Below are positions 1-7,738 of a stretch of 12,906 nucleotides of DNA, piece after piece. The stretch is from Gammaproteobacteria bacterium (GTDB taxonomy: Bacteria > Pseudomonadota > Gammaproteobacteria > Pseudomonadales > Azotimanducaceae). The notes under the pieces are model-generated. The model saw nothing but the letters and a program-made list of their open reading frames with translations, was not told where the DNA came from and ran no database searches. The stretch's first letter is position 1, and each line of letters starts with the position of its first letter. A program made the translations under genes and the position numbers. The stretch covers positions 50,443 to 63,348 of the forward strand of contig NZEI01000020.1 of the NCBI GenBank assembly GCA_002690405.1, in the 5' to 3' direction.

Positions 1-293
1 GGCCCCTCTAGGTTGCGTGTTATCCAGCGGCGGGCTGATCGGTCCAAACGCAATTCAATGATACTGTCGCTGCCCTTCCGCTGATCGACCACTTTGGCGC
101 GCCAGCCCCAGGCACCCGCATCCAGCAATTCCAAGGCGCTGAAACTCGACTCATGCAGATGCGGTAGGTGCTCCCAATCTAAGGCGTTTTCATACATGCG
201 CACCAAATTCACCGGCAACCGACGACGATAGCTGCCCACATGCTGTCCGGAATCTGTATTCGCCGGCACAAACTCATAGCGCAGCTCATCCAC
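1..293 (-). CDS. Rieske-oxygenase-type catalytic (SRPBCC) domain protein lacking the Rieske domain, partial
   Basis: N-terminal 97 residues of a protein that runs off the left edge. It opens VDELRYEFVPANTDSGQ and contains YENALDWEHLPHLHESSF. Within this, D39, H42 and H47 form D-x2-H-x4-H, the mononuclear-iron signature of the catalytic domain of Rieske ring-hydroxylating oxygenase alpha subunits. Those proteins normally have a roughly 150-residue Rieske [2Fe-2S] domain first; here only about 38 residues precede the motif, with no CxH...CxxH. The GTG start is the only usable one: upstream in this frame there is no ATG, GTG or TTG before a stop inside the ileS 3' end. An AAGG ribosome site sits 7-9 bases before the GTG. 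The gene begins two bases after the ileS stop, so it is probably co-transcribed and translationally coupled. Substrate unknown. The family call is by motif only and the C-terminus is not visible. Confidence 0.7.
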   Translation of the reverse strand, partial: MDELRYEFVPANTDSGQHVGSYRRRLPVNLVRMYENALDWEHLPHLHESSFSALELLDAGAWGWRAKVVDQRKGSDSIIELRLDRSARRWITRNLEG

Positions 294-295
294 GA

Positions 296-3200
296 TTATT
301 CGCCTTGACGCTGCAGAGCAAATCCCAAGGGATGGCCGTCGATTTCAGTCTGCGTTGCCGCCTCCGCCGCCAACTCATTCTCTAAGGTGACACAGAGCGT
401 CTCATGCATGATGTAGTCTCGGTGCTCTTCGATGGCCTGAGCCAACTCGCCCGAGGCAGAAAAATGCACGGTTATGCGGTCGCTGACCGCGAAGTTCATA
501 TCCTTACGGGCACGCTGAATGCGGTTCACTACTTCTCGAGCATAACCACCACGCACCAACTCAGGGGTCAACTGACAGTTAAGATCCACCGCTATTTGGC
601 TATTGGATATGGTATTGGTGCCGGCGCGCGCCTGCTGCTGCACTTGAACTTCTTCCGCATTAAACACCTCGGTTGGACCGTCCACAGTCAGTTCCAACGT
701 ACCACTTTGCTGCAGCAAACCTATTTGCTCAGGTGTTAGCGCAGCTATAGCGGCAGCAAAGGCCTTCATGCGTTTGCCCAAGCGCTTGCCCAGAAGCGGA
801 AAGTTAGGCTTCGCGCACAATTCAATATACGCAGCTTCGTCAGTTGCATATTCAACGGCCTGCACATTCAGCTCTTCTTGCACATAGCGCTCAATCGAAC
901 GCATATCATCGAGCAGCGCCTGGTCTGAATTTACAATGGTCAAGCTAGACAGTGGTGTGCGCAGACCAATTTTGACTTCTTCGCGCTTTTGCCGCCCCAA
1001 CAATATAACTTGCTGCATGCGCTCTACCGCAGTCTCTAGGCCAGGCTTCACCTTGACCGACTCCGCCTCCGGATAATCACACAAATGCACCGAATTCGGC
1101 TGGGCTGGCTGACCAGCAAGCTGCGCTAACGCCTGGTACAAATGCTCTGACAAAAACGGTGCGAATGGCGCCATCACCTTCGACAACTCCAGCAACACTT
1201 CATAGAGGGTGCTGTAGGCGGCTATTTTGTCAGCACTGATATCTGCACCCCAAAAGCGCCCGCGATTAAGCCGGATGTACCAGTTGGTTAAGTCTTCTAT
1301 AAAAGCAAACAGGGCAGGCACCACGTTGTAGAGGCGATAGCCCTCCATCTCTGTGGCTACCGTTTGTTTGAGTGTCTGTAGGCGCGACATAATCCATTGG
1401 TCGAGGATATTTTCGCCCTCGTGCTGACCTTTTTCCGGCGACCATTCATCGATTTCTGCGTAGGTGCGCAAGAATGAGTAGGCGTTATACCAAGGCAGCA
1501 AGGCGCGACGCACCATATCGCGCACACCTGAATCGGCAAAACGCTGCTCTTCGCCTTTCACCAGCCCGGAGTTTATGGAATACAGTCGCAGCGCATCCGC
1601 ACCATAGGTCTCCATCAACTCATCCGGCGGCGTGTAATTACGCAGGCTCTTCGACATTTTCTTGCCGTCTTCAGCCATGACCATGCCATTAACGATCACG
1701 TTACGGAATGCCGGCTGGTCAAATAGTCCGGCACCCAGCACCGTCAGGGTATAGAACCATCCGCGGGTCTGATCTAAACCTTCTGCGATGAATTCGGCAG
1801 GAAAACCCGCCTCGAACACATCTTCGTTTTCGAACGGATAATGCAGCTGCGCATAAGGCATGGAACCGGACTCAAACCAACAGTCCAGCACCTCTTCGAT
1901 GCGCCGATAGGTGCCTGCCTCTCCAGCAAGCTGAAAAGTCAGTGCGTCAACATGCTCGCGATGCAGGTCTTCTACCCGAACCCCAGTGTAGTTATACAAC
2001 TCCTCAATGGAGCCCACGCACAGCGCGTTGCCGGTTTCGTCATTTATCCAAACCGGCAGCGGTGTACCCCACACCCGATTGCGAGAGATAGCCCAATCGA
2101 TAGCGCCATCAAGCCAGTTACCAAAACGTCCATGCTTAATATGCTCTGGCACCCAATTTATTTTTTCATTAGCCGCCTTGAGGTTGTCTTTTATCGAGGT
2201 AACTCGTACATACCAGGACGGAATGGCCCGATAAATAAGCGGCGTATCAGACCGGTAGCAATACGGATAACTGTGCTGAATCACCTCTTGGCGATACAAC
2301 GCGCCGCTGGCTTTGAGGGCCGCGATAATGTCTTTGTCGGCGTCTTTGACATGGCGCCCAGCAAAATCTGGCACCTCTTCTGTGAACTCACCCTGCAAAG
2401 TCACCGGGCAGGCGAACGCATCCAAGCCACTGGCTTGAAATGCCTTATAGTCGTCCTCCCCAAAGGCCGGGGCCTGATGTACCAAGCCGGTACCGCTGTC
2501 AGTAGTCACGTATTCACCACTGATCACCACGAAAGCGCCTTCTGCAGATTTCTCGGCAAAGTAGTCGAATACCGGCTGATAGCGTCTACCCACAAGCTCT
2601 CGGCCATTCACGGTTGCCAGCACGGTGAATTCGTCATCGCCTTGATAGTGAGAGAGCCGCTCAGTCGCCAAATAGATCGCCTTACCCGACTCTGGATCAC
2701 GCACCAGCGAATATTCAATATCATCGCCCACACAAACCGCTAAGTTTGACGGCAGTGTCCATGGCGTCGTGGTCCAAATTGCCAGGTAGGCATCTTCATC
2801 TAGCAACTTAAGCAGCACCGTGATCGCCGGATCCTGGACGTCCTGATAATTCGATGTGGCCTCGAAATTCGCTAACGGCGTGCCTAGAGCAGTGGATACG
2901 GGCACCACTTTAACGCCCTGATAAATTAACCCTTTATCCCATAGCTGCTTGAACACCCACCAAACAGATTCCATGTACCAGGCGTCCATGGTCTTATAGT
3001 CGTTGTCAAAATCTATCCAACGCCCGATACGCGTGATGGTATGCCGCCATTCTTTAACATAGCGCTGGACAATCGCCCGGCACTCATTGTTGTAACCAGC
3101 AACGCCAAGTTTTTCTACCGCGTCTTGGGCTGACATACCCAACTGTTTGTCGATCTCATGTTCAACCGGTAAACCATGGCAATCCCAACCAAAGCGGCGC

Positions 3201-3442
3201 ATCACATAGCGACCCTTCATGGTCCAATAGCGGGGCACCACGTCTTTAATTGTACTGGCGACAAGGTGGCCGTGATGGGGCAGACCGGTGGCAAACGGTG
3301 GTCCGTCATAGAAAATATAAGGTTTCTTGCCTCGAGTATTGGCCAGCGACTGTTGGAACGCGTCCGTGTCCTGCCATAACTTAAGAATGTCATGCTCCAT
3401 TTCTACAAATGAAAATGGTGCGTTGTCAGCAGGCTCCGACAT
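296..3442 (-). CDS. ileS: Isoleucyl-tRNA synthetase, type 2 (eukaryote-like)
   Basis: Class I aminoacyl-tRNA synthetase that charges tRNA-Ile in the cytoplasm. 1048 residues, longer than the roughly 940 of the usual gammaproteobacterial type 1 enzyme. The HIGH motif is HHGH (56-59) in ATGLPHHGHL, the type 2 pattern (usually HYGH). WDCHGLPVEHEID (86-98) and the editing (CP1) domain motifs TTTPWTLPSN (224-233) and GTGLVHQAPAFGEDDY (317-332) follow. CWFESGSMPYA (521-531), the DQTRGWFY segment and KMSKS (595-599) complete the core. The C-terminus has no paired-cysteine zinc domain, again as in type 2. ATG start with a GAG five bases upstream. Type 2 enzymes are known to be intrinsically less sensitive to mupirocin. 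It is not in the common ribF-ileS-lspA context, which fits replacement or acquisition by transfer. Whether a type 1 copy exists elsewhere cannot be told from here. Confidence 0.96.
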   Translation of the reverse strand: MSEPADNAPFSFVEMEHDILKLWQDTDAFQQSLANTRGKKPYIFYDGPPFATGLPHHGHLVASTIKDVVPRYWTMKGRYVMRRFGWDCHGLPVEHEIDKQLGMSAQDAVEKLGVAGYNNECRAIVQRYVKEWRHTITRIGRWIDFDNDYKTMDAWYMESVWWVFKQLWDKGLIYQGVKVVPVSTALGTPLANFEATSNYQDVQDPAITVLLKLLDEDAYLAIWTTTPWTLPSNLAVCVGDDIEYSLVRDPESGKAIYLATERLSHYQGDDEFTVLATVNGRELVGRRYQPVFDYFAEKSAEGAFVVISGEYVTTDSGTGLVHQAPAFGEDDYKAFQASGLDAFACPVTLQGEFTEEVPDFAGRHVKDADKDIIAALKASGALYRQEVIQHSYPYCYRSDTPLIYRAIPSWYVRVTSIKDNLKAANEKINWVPEHIKHGRFGNWLDGAIDWAISRNRVWGTPLPVWINDETGNALCVGSIEELYNYTGVRVEDLHREHVDALTFQLAGEAGTYRRIEEVLDCWFESGSMPYAQLHYPFENEDVFEAGFPAEFIAEGLDQTRGWFYTLTVLGAGLFDQPAFRNVIVNGMVMAEDGKKMSKSLRNYTPPDELMETYGADALRLYSINSGLVKGEEQRFADSGVRDMVRRALLPWYNAYSFLRTYAEIDEWSPEKGQHEGENILDQWIMSRLQTLKQTVATEMEGYRLYNVVPALFAFIEDLTNWYIRLNRGRFWGADISADKIAAYSTLYEVLLELSKVMAPFAPFLSEHLYQALAQLAGQPAQPNSVHLCDYPEAESVKVKPGLETAVERMQQVILLGRQKREEVKIGLRTPLSSLTIVNSDQALLDDMRSIERYVQEELNVQAVEYATDEAAYIELCAKPNFPLLGKRLGKRMKAFAAAIAALTPEQIGLLQQSGTLELTVDGPTEVFNAEEVQVQQQARAGTNTISNSQIAVDLNCQLTPELVRGGYAREVVNRIQRARKDMNFAVSDRITVHFSASGELAQAIEEHRDYIMHETLCVTLENELAAEAATQTEIDGHPLGFALQRQGE

Positions 3443-3470
3443 GAGATCTCAATCAAAAAAAGGGGCGCAA

Positions 3471-3476
3471 AGTATA
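3471..3476 (-). promoter_or_regulatory. Candidate -10 box for ileS
   Basis: On the minus strand this reads TATACT, 28 bases before the ileS ATG, followed by a GC-rich start and a T-tract. I see no good -35 at 16-18 bases; that position is occupied by one arm of the inverted repeat at 3482-3508. This may mean activator dependence, or that the box is fortuitous. Confidence 0.3.
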
Positions 3477-3481
3477 GCGGC

Positions 3482-3508
3482 AATAACGCACGATTGGAGT
3501 GCGCTATT
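3482..3508. repeat. 27-nt imperfect inverted repeat upstream of ileS
   Basis: AATAACGCAC and GTGCGCTATT flank a 7-base loop. The arms are complementary at 9 of 10 positions, and the odd pair would be G-U in one RNA strand. It lies in the 154-bp space between the divergent ileS and LLM oxidoreductase genes, just beyond the candidate ileS -10 box. That suits an operator or a transcript hairpin. No T-tract follows on either strand, so it is not an intrinsic terminator. The rest of this intergenic space holds only the short palindrome GACCGGTC and the downstream ribosome site. Confidence 0.5.
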
Positions 3509-3596
3509 AGACAATTCCACTACTGCTAAGTCCCTGTAGAAATGACCGGTCTTCGCATCGTAGACTGCTTAGAGTATTTGGACAGCAGGAGGGGAC

Positions 3597-4466
3597 ATGC
3601 AAATCGGCGCAGTATTTCCACACAATGAAATCGGGACCGATCCCGGTGCAATAAAGGCGTTCGCTCAGGGAGTAGAAGACCTTGGCATCAGCCACCTATT
3701 GATCTACGACCATGTACTGGGGGCAGATCCAGATCGCGAAGGCGGTTTTCGCGGCGCTTACGATAAAGACGTGGCCTTTCATGAACCATTCACCACATTT
3801 GCCTTCATAGCCGCAGTGACTGAAAAACTAGAGATGATCACTACAGTGATGATCTTGCCCCAGCGCCAGACTGTGTTAGCCGCCAAGCAGGCTGCCGAGG
3901 TTGCACTACTGTCCAATAATCGTTTTCGGCTTGGCATTGGCGTCGGCTGGAATGAACTCGAATACGTCGGCTTGAACGAAACCTTTAACAATCGCGGACG
4001 CCGCCAAGCCGAACAGGTAGAGGTTATGCGAAAACTATGGAGCGAAGACTCCCTGGATTATACCGGCGATTACCATCGCATCGACAAAGCGAGCATTAAT
4101 CCACGTCCAAGCAAACAGATTCCGATCTGGTTCGGCGGTTCCGCGCCCGCACTATTAGACCGCGTGGCACGCCTCGGCGATGGCTGGATACCGTTAATGG
4201 GTGCGAACGAAAAAGCCCAGGCCTGCATCGACAAGATTAAGGCCACCCGCGAAGCGGCCGGGCTTAGCTTTGATAATTTTGGGATTCAGGCCCAGGCCCA
4301 ATATTCCGGCGGCTCACCAGAACGCTGGCAAAAACACGCTCGGGCATGGCGCGATATGGGCTGTACCCACATCGCTATCGCCACACATAATGCCGGGCCA
4401 ACAAATGTCGACGGCCATTTGGCGCGCATACGCGAATATCAAGATGCCTTAAACGACTTGGGTTAA
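3597..4466 (+). CDS. LLM-class (luciferase-like, F420/FMN-dependent) oxidoreductase
   Basis: 289-residue soluble TIM-barrel flavin/deazaflavin enzyme of the luciferase-like monooxygenase family, resembling the TIGR03619 group annotated as F420-dependent. Visible family blocks are YDHVLG (37-42), LPQRQT (87-92), GIGVGWNE (113-120), IWFGGSAPALLDRVARLGDGW (178-197 region) and a C-terminal YQDAL segment. The ATG has an excellent ribosome site, AGGAGG at 3587-3592 with 4 bases of spacing. Its stop overlaps head-on with the stop of the minus-strand LLM gene in a shared TTAA. The cofactor cannot be decided from sequence: many proteobacteria with such genes lack F420, so FMN is possible. Substrate unknown; the neighbouring alpha/beta hydrolase and second LLM enzyme suggest catabolism or modification of a small organic compound. 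Confidence 0.88.
   Translation: MQIGAVFPHNEIGTDPGAIKAFAQGVEDLGISHLLIYDHVLGADPDREGGFRGAYDKDVAFHEPFTTFAFIAAVTEKLEMITTVMILPQRQTVLAAKQAAEVALLSNNRFRLGIGVGWNELEYVGLNETFNNRGRRQAEQVEVMRKLWSEDSLDYTGDYHRIDKASINPRPSKQIPIWFGGSAPALLDRVARLGDGWIPLMGANEKAQACIDKIKATREAAGLSFDNFGIQAQAQYSGGSPERWQKHARAWRDMGCTHIAIATHNAGPTNVDGHLARIREYQDALNDLG
4463..4466. other. Shared TTAA: overlapping stop codons of convergent LLM genes
   Basis: The plus-strand gene ends with TAA at 4464-4466 and the minus-strand gene ends with TAA read from 4465 to 4463. Both stops lie in the self-complementary tetranucleotide TTAA, so the two coding regions overlap tail-to-tail by four bases with no room for a terminator between them. Confidence 0.95.
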
Positions 4467-5320
4467 TCGCCACCCAAGGCCATCAGTGCGTCTAGGCGGT
4501 CGGACAATTTATCTAGCTTGCCTGCAAAAACTGGCACCACCAACTGATCAACACCCGCGGCCTTATAGGCCGCTAGGGTGTCTTCATTCACTGGATGGCG
4601 GTTAGGTCCAACCACAAGATCAATGTCGCTACGACTACGACCCGTTGCCGCCAATGCCGCATCTAGGCTGACTAATTTTTCCTGCAACTGTTCAGGGCTT
4701 AAATCGAAACCGTACCAACCGTCGCCGAGCCTTGCGACACGACGCATGGCCGCGTCTGATTCGCCACCAAAATAAATTGGCGGATGCGGCTTTTGCACCG
4801 GCTTTGGATTGAAATGACATGGCTGCAAGTTGACCGTCTGGCCGGAAAATTCACTAACGCCATCCGACCACAGTGCGCGCATTGCCAAAATATACTCTTC
4901 TGTACGGGCGGCCCGAGTAGCGAAGTCCATATCAAGATTTTCGAACTCTTCTCGCAACCACCCGATACCAACACCAAAATCCATTCTGCCATTCGACAAG
5001 TAGTCGACGTCTGCAACCATTTTCGCGGTATATACCGGCTGCCGCTGAGGCACCAAACATATACCTGTGCCTAAGCGCACCCGCTGGGTGTGGGCTGCAA
5101 TAAAGGTTAGTGCCGTAAATGGGTCGAGAATACCTTCAGGATTACCCGGGATGCGGCCATTGTCAGAATACGGGTAGGTCGAAGCATAATCGGGAAAAAA
5201 TAGAACATGCTCGGGAACCCAAATCCCATGCACACCTTTTGACTCCACCAGTTGTACCGCGTCTTTAATAAAGTCCACCGCTGTATGCTGGCTGAACGCC
5301 ATGGCTACACTAATTTTCAC
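4463..5320 (-). CDS. LLM-class (luciferase-like, F420/FMN-dependent) oxidoreductase
   Basis: 285-residue relative of the convergent LLM gene, with the same family blocks: PEHVLFFPDY (36-45), LVPQRQP (89-95), GVGIGW (116-121), YFGGESDAAMRRVARLGDGW (183-202) and a C-terminal DQLVVPV strand. The start is GTG, backed by a perfect AGGAGG at 5326-5331 (minus strand) five bases upstream. It follows the alpha/beta hydrolase by 28 bases on the same strand, so the two probably form one transcript. The two LLM proteins are clearly diverged rather than a recent duplication. Residues 46-62 (STYPYSDNGRIPGNPEG) form a loop different from that of the partner gene, suggesting different substrates. Cofactor and substrate unknown. 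Confidence 0.88.
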   Translation of the reverse strand: MKISVAMAFSQHTAVDFIKDAVQLVESKGVHGIWVPEHVLFFPDYASTYPYSDNGRIPGNPEGILDPFTALTFIAAHTQRVRLGTGICLVPQRQPVYTAKMVADVDYLSNGRMDFGVGIGWLREEFENLDMDFATRAARTEEYILAMRALWSDGVSEFSGQTVNLQPCHFNPKPVQKPHPPIYFGGESDAAMRRVARLGDGWYGFDLSPEQLQEKLVSLDAALAATGRSRSDIDLVVGPNRHPVNEDTLAAYKAAGVDQLVVPVFAGKLDKLSDRLDALMALGGD

Positions 5321-5348
5321 ACTACCCTCCTAATAAGTTCCTCAGCGC

Positions 5349-6257
5349 TTACTCTGTACCTGATTGCATGGGTTGTACACCAGCCCCAGCAACAATGAAA
5401 TCAGCAACCAGCTGTGGATCCTGCATGGGAATAAAGTGAGTCAACTCCGGCAAATAGACATCCTGAGCATGACGAAACTGACTTGCAAGTTGAGGCCATG
5501 TAGGCGACGCCGTAAAGTCCATGTCCTGACTTGCAGGATCTCTGGGTTCAGCCCGGAGCACCACTACTGGGGTATCGATGTTGGGGATCAAGTCGTATAA
5601 ATCCGCATCAAAATTGCCCATATAAATAGATGCCTCGACCTCCGGCGGGCAAGCCAGCTCCATACCCTCTCCGTCCTCCCTCGGTACCACTCCAAAGTCA
5701 CAGTAGTCGCGAAAAACCTGAGGGTTCCAAAGGGCATAGGGCGATCGCTCGGCATAGCGATCGTGCATCGCTTGCGCGTCTGCGAAGTGACTGCGCCGAC
5801 GCGCGATCGGATGCTCGGATACATCCGCGTATTGATGGCGTGAACGGCTCTGGTAGAGCTGCGGATCCATGATGACGGGATCAACCAAAACAAGATGGCG
5901 AAAAAAACTCTCGTCGTGGCCGCAGGTATGGGTTACGCAGTGTCCGCCCATTGAATGGCCAACCCCAATGGCGTCGGACAACTCTAGTGCTGCGCAAACC
6001 TGTAACAGATCATCACCAAAGCGCTGCCAGGTAAACGGTCCAAGGTTCGCCGAGCGTCCATGCCCACGCATATCAACCGCAAAGATCTGCCAATCTTGGG
6101 GCAACAGCGCTACCACCTGATCCCAACAACGCGCATGAAATCCAGTGGCATGAACCAGTAACACTTGTTGCACCCCCGGGGCTTGCCCAGCCCACTCGAA
6201 GACAACGATGTCAGCACCGTCAACGGCTATCGTATGTTGCTGGGGAGATTTGCGCAT
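5349..6257 (-). CDS. Alpha/beta-fold hydrolase
   Basis: 302 residues, cytoplasmic, no signal peptide. Typical order: oxyanion segment HATGFHARCW (36-45), VDMRGHGRSA (61-70), nucleophile elbow GVGHSMGG (98-105) with S102, a lid region rich in R and H (about 138-195), a late strand VVVLRAEPRD (231-240) that could supply the acid (D240 or E237), and the catalytic histidine H274 in ELTHFIPMQDP. The ATG at 6255-6257 is chosen because AAGG lies 7-8 bases upstream; a TTG ten codons earlier has no ribosome site. It leads the LLM oxidoreductase gene by 28 bases and diverges from idi. Possible roles are esterase, lactonase, epoxide or C-C bond hydrolase; the sequence does not decide. The operon suggests hydrolysis coupled to an LLM redox step. 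Confidence 0.87.
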   Translation of the reverse strand: MRKSPQQHTIAVDGADIVVFEWAGQAPGVQQVLLVHATGFHARCWDQVVALLPQDWQIFAVDMRGHGRSANLGPFTWQRFGDDLLQVCAALELSDAIGVGHSMGGHCVTHTCGHDESFFRHLVLVDPVIMDPQLYQSRSRHQYADVSEHPIARRRSHFADAQAMHDRYAERSPYALWNPQVFRDYCDFGVVPREDGEGMELACPPEVEASIYMGNFDADLYDLIPNIDTPVVVLRAEPRDPASQDMDFTASPTWPQLASQFRHAQDVYLPELTHFIPMQDPQLVADFIVAGAGVQPMQSGTE

Positions 6258-6355
6258 TGGCTCGCCTTTGGACTGATAAAATTGCAACCATGGAGTTTAG
6301 GCGAAATCCCAGCGAAGCGTTACAATTGACGCTCACGTCGCCATTAACCAAAACT

Positions 6356-6928
6356 ATGACCGACCCTCAGCGTGCAGAAATTGTTTCAGATGATTCAGAA
6401 CTGTTGATCTTGGTGGATGACGAGGATCGCGAACTCGGACATCTCGACAAGGCAGCCTGCCACGATGATTCAGGAATTCTGCATCGCGCGTTTTCCTTGT
6501 TTATCTTCAATAGCCAGGGTGAATTACTGCTGCAACAACGTGCGCCCGACAAACGACTATGGGGCGGTTATTGGTCTAATTCGTGCTGCTCGCATCCACG
6601 TAAAAACGAAACCATGGCCGCAGCAGTAACCCGGCGCTGTCAGCAAGAGCTGGGCTTTAGCACCGAGCTAAACTTCGTTTATAAGTTCAAATACCAAGCA
6701 GCATTCGCAAATCTCGGCAGCGAGCATGAATTGTGCTCGGTATATATCGGACAATTCGACGGTGAGCCACACGTCAACAGCACCGAGGTCAGCGCTTGGC
6801 GCTGGATCAGTCCCGCGCAATTGAATCGTGAGCTTGCAGATCCAACAAAGCTGTTTACGCCCTGGCTAAAGCTCGAGTGGCAGAGCCTTAACCAAGATTT
6901 TGCCGCGCTTTTTATCAACCCGGAATAA
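6356..6928 (+). CDS. idi: Isopentenyl-diphosphate delta-isomerase, type I
   Basis: Interconverts isopentenyl and dimethylallyl diphosphate, in the isoprenoid pathway. 190 residues from this ATG (E. coli Idi 182). It has the Nudix-like fold with family residues in place: metal-binding H36 and H43 in AACHDDSGILHRAFS, active cysteine C78 and H80 in NSCCSHP (75-81), the Nudix-type E98 in CQQELG, and E123/E125 in SEHELCSVY. The start is not certain: an in-frame ATG at 6290 would add 22 unfamiliar residues, and neither has a clear ribosome site. The later ATG places the conserved LLILVDDEDRELG strand at the expected distance from the N-terminus. It stands alone, divergent from the alpha/beta hydrolase, with no isoprenoid gene beside it. 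Organisms with the MEP pathway do not strictly need Idi, so its presence suggests high isoprenoid flux such as carotenoids or quinones. Confidence 0.94.
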   Translation: MTDPQRAEIVSDDSELLILVDDEDRELGHLDKAACHDDSGILHRAFSLFIFNSQGELLLQQRAPDKRLWGGYWSNSCCSHPRKNETMAAAVTRRCQQELGFSTELNFVYKFKYQAAFANLGSEHELCSVYIGQFDGEPHVNSTEVSAWRWISPAQLNRELADPTKLFTPWLKLEWQSLNQDFAALFINPE

Positions 6929-6992
6929 CGTTTCTCGTCTTGCTCTCCCCTTCGCAGCGAGACATCCCAGCGATCGCGCGCTGCAGCTGACC

Positions 6993-7730
6993 TCAGCGCA
7001 TCGAGCTGGGTTTTACCCTCGGACCTGCCACTGCGGTATGACGATCAAACCATGCATCCGCAGAGTCACTGATACGCGCACGCATTCCTGTTTTAATCTT
7101 TTGCGGCGTTCCAGCGGGAAAATCCGCAAAGCGCTGACACAGCGCCCGCGCGTTCGCCAGCACCTGGTCATCCACCACTGACTCGTTAGCCAAGCCCAAG
7201 CGCATCAAGTCAGCAGCGTGCAAACGGTCGCCGATCAGTGTTACTTCAGCAATAACACGCTCGCTGTGGCGTAAATTAAGCCAAGCCATGTTGTAGGGTG
7301 CAGCCATGCCGATTTGCACCTCGCCGACCTGCAAGAAGGCCTGTTCACCAGTAACCAGATAATCACAGGCAATGGCCAGGGCTGCCCCTCCATTGATGGC
7401 GTAGCGTTCTAAGGCGCCAACAATCGGCTTGGTACAATTGAACAAAGCACTATGCGCGCGCCGCCAAGTGGCCTGAAAACCAGCAACCCAGGCAGGCTCT
7501 GGCTCGGCATTAAACGCATTGAGGTCAAGACCCGAACAAAACGCCCCACCCGCACCGTAAAGCAAAATAGCCTGCACCTGCTCATCACCGTGCAGTTCTT
7601 CGAACGCATCGGCCAGTTGCTCACCAAACGGTCCGGTGATGGCGTTTTTGCGTTCGGGACGATTCAACATGATCTCACCCCAACAACCACCCGCCTCGGT
7701 ATGCTGCTTGCACCATTCCACTTCAGCCAT
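6993..7730 (-). CDS. Enoyl-CoA hydratase/isomerase (crotonase) family protein, atypical active site
   Basis: 245 residues. Crotonase features: NRPERKNAI (23-31), oxyanion-loop AGGAFCSGLDLNAF (60-73), KPIVGALERYAINGGAALAIACDY (101-124 region) and EVQIGMAAPYNMAWL (137-151). Aligned by eye to rat mitochondrial hydratase, the catalytic E144 (in GGGCEL) falls on A117 (NGGAAL), while E164 falls on E137. Losing one of the pair is typical of isomerases and other crotonase activities rather than hydratases. The usual GG of the oxyanion loop (ALGGG) is replaced by INGG. The ATG at 7728-7730 has AGGGGG five bases upstream; a longer form starting at 7820 would lie inside the transporter gene. It begins 8 bases after the EamA gene stop and is the last gene of the MATE-EamA-crotonase operon. 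The acyl-CoA substrate is unknown. Confidence 0.87.
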   Translation of the reverse strand: MAEVEWCKQHTEAGGCWGEIMLNRPERKNAITGPFGEQLADAFEELHGDEQVQAILLYGAGGAFCSGLDLNAFNAEPEPAWVAGFQATWRRAHSALFNCTKPIVGALERYAINGGAALAIACDYLVTGEQAFLQVGEVQIGMAAPYNMAWLNLRHSERVIAEVTLIGDRLHAADLMRLGLANESVVDDQVLANARALCQRFADFPAGTPQKIKTGMRARISDSADAWFDRHTAVAGPRVKPSSMR

Positions 7731-7738
7731 AGTTCCCC

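Noticed and set aside
404..739. 111-codon plus-strand frame antisense to the ileS 3' end
   Set aside because: Shadow of the strongly conserved synthetase gene, with no family resemblance.
1841..2743. 300-codon open frame on the plus strand inside ileS
   Set aside because: Lies wholly antisense to the well-conserved ileS, has no recognisable domain and no ribosome site; a shadow frame.
3597..5320. Recent inverted duplication of an LLM gene
   Set aside because: The two proteins share family motifs only; lengths of loops and most residues differ, so they are old paralogues or separately acquired.
6257..6355. N-terminal extension of idi from a TTG at 6257 or ATG at 6290
   Set aside because: Overlaps the divergent promoter space, and the added residues are unlike Idi. 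The ATG at 6290 cannot be fully excluded.
6929..6992. Bidirectional terminator between the convergent idi and crotonase genes
   Set aside because: Only a 5-bp TCTCG/CGAGA pairing over a long loop, with no T-tract at the right place on either strand.
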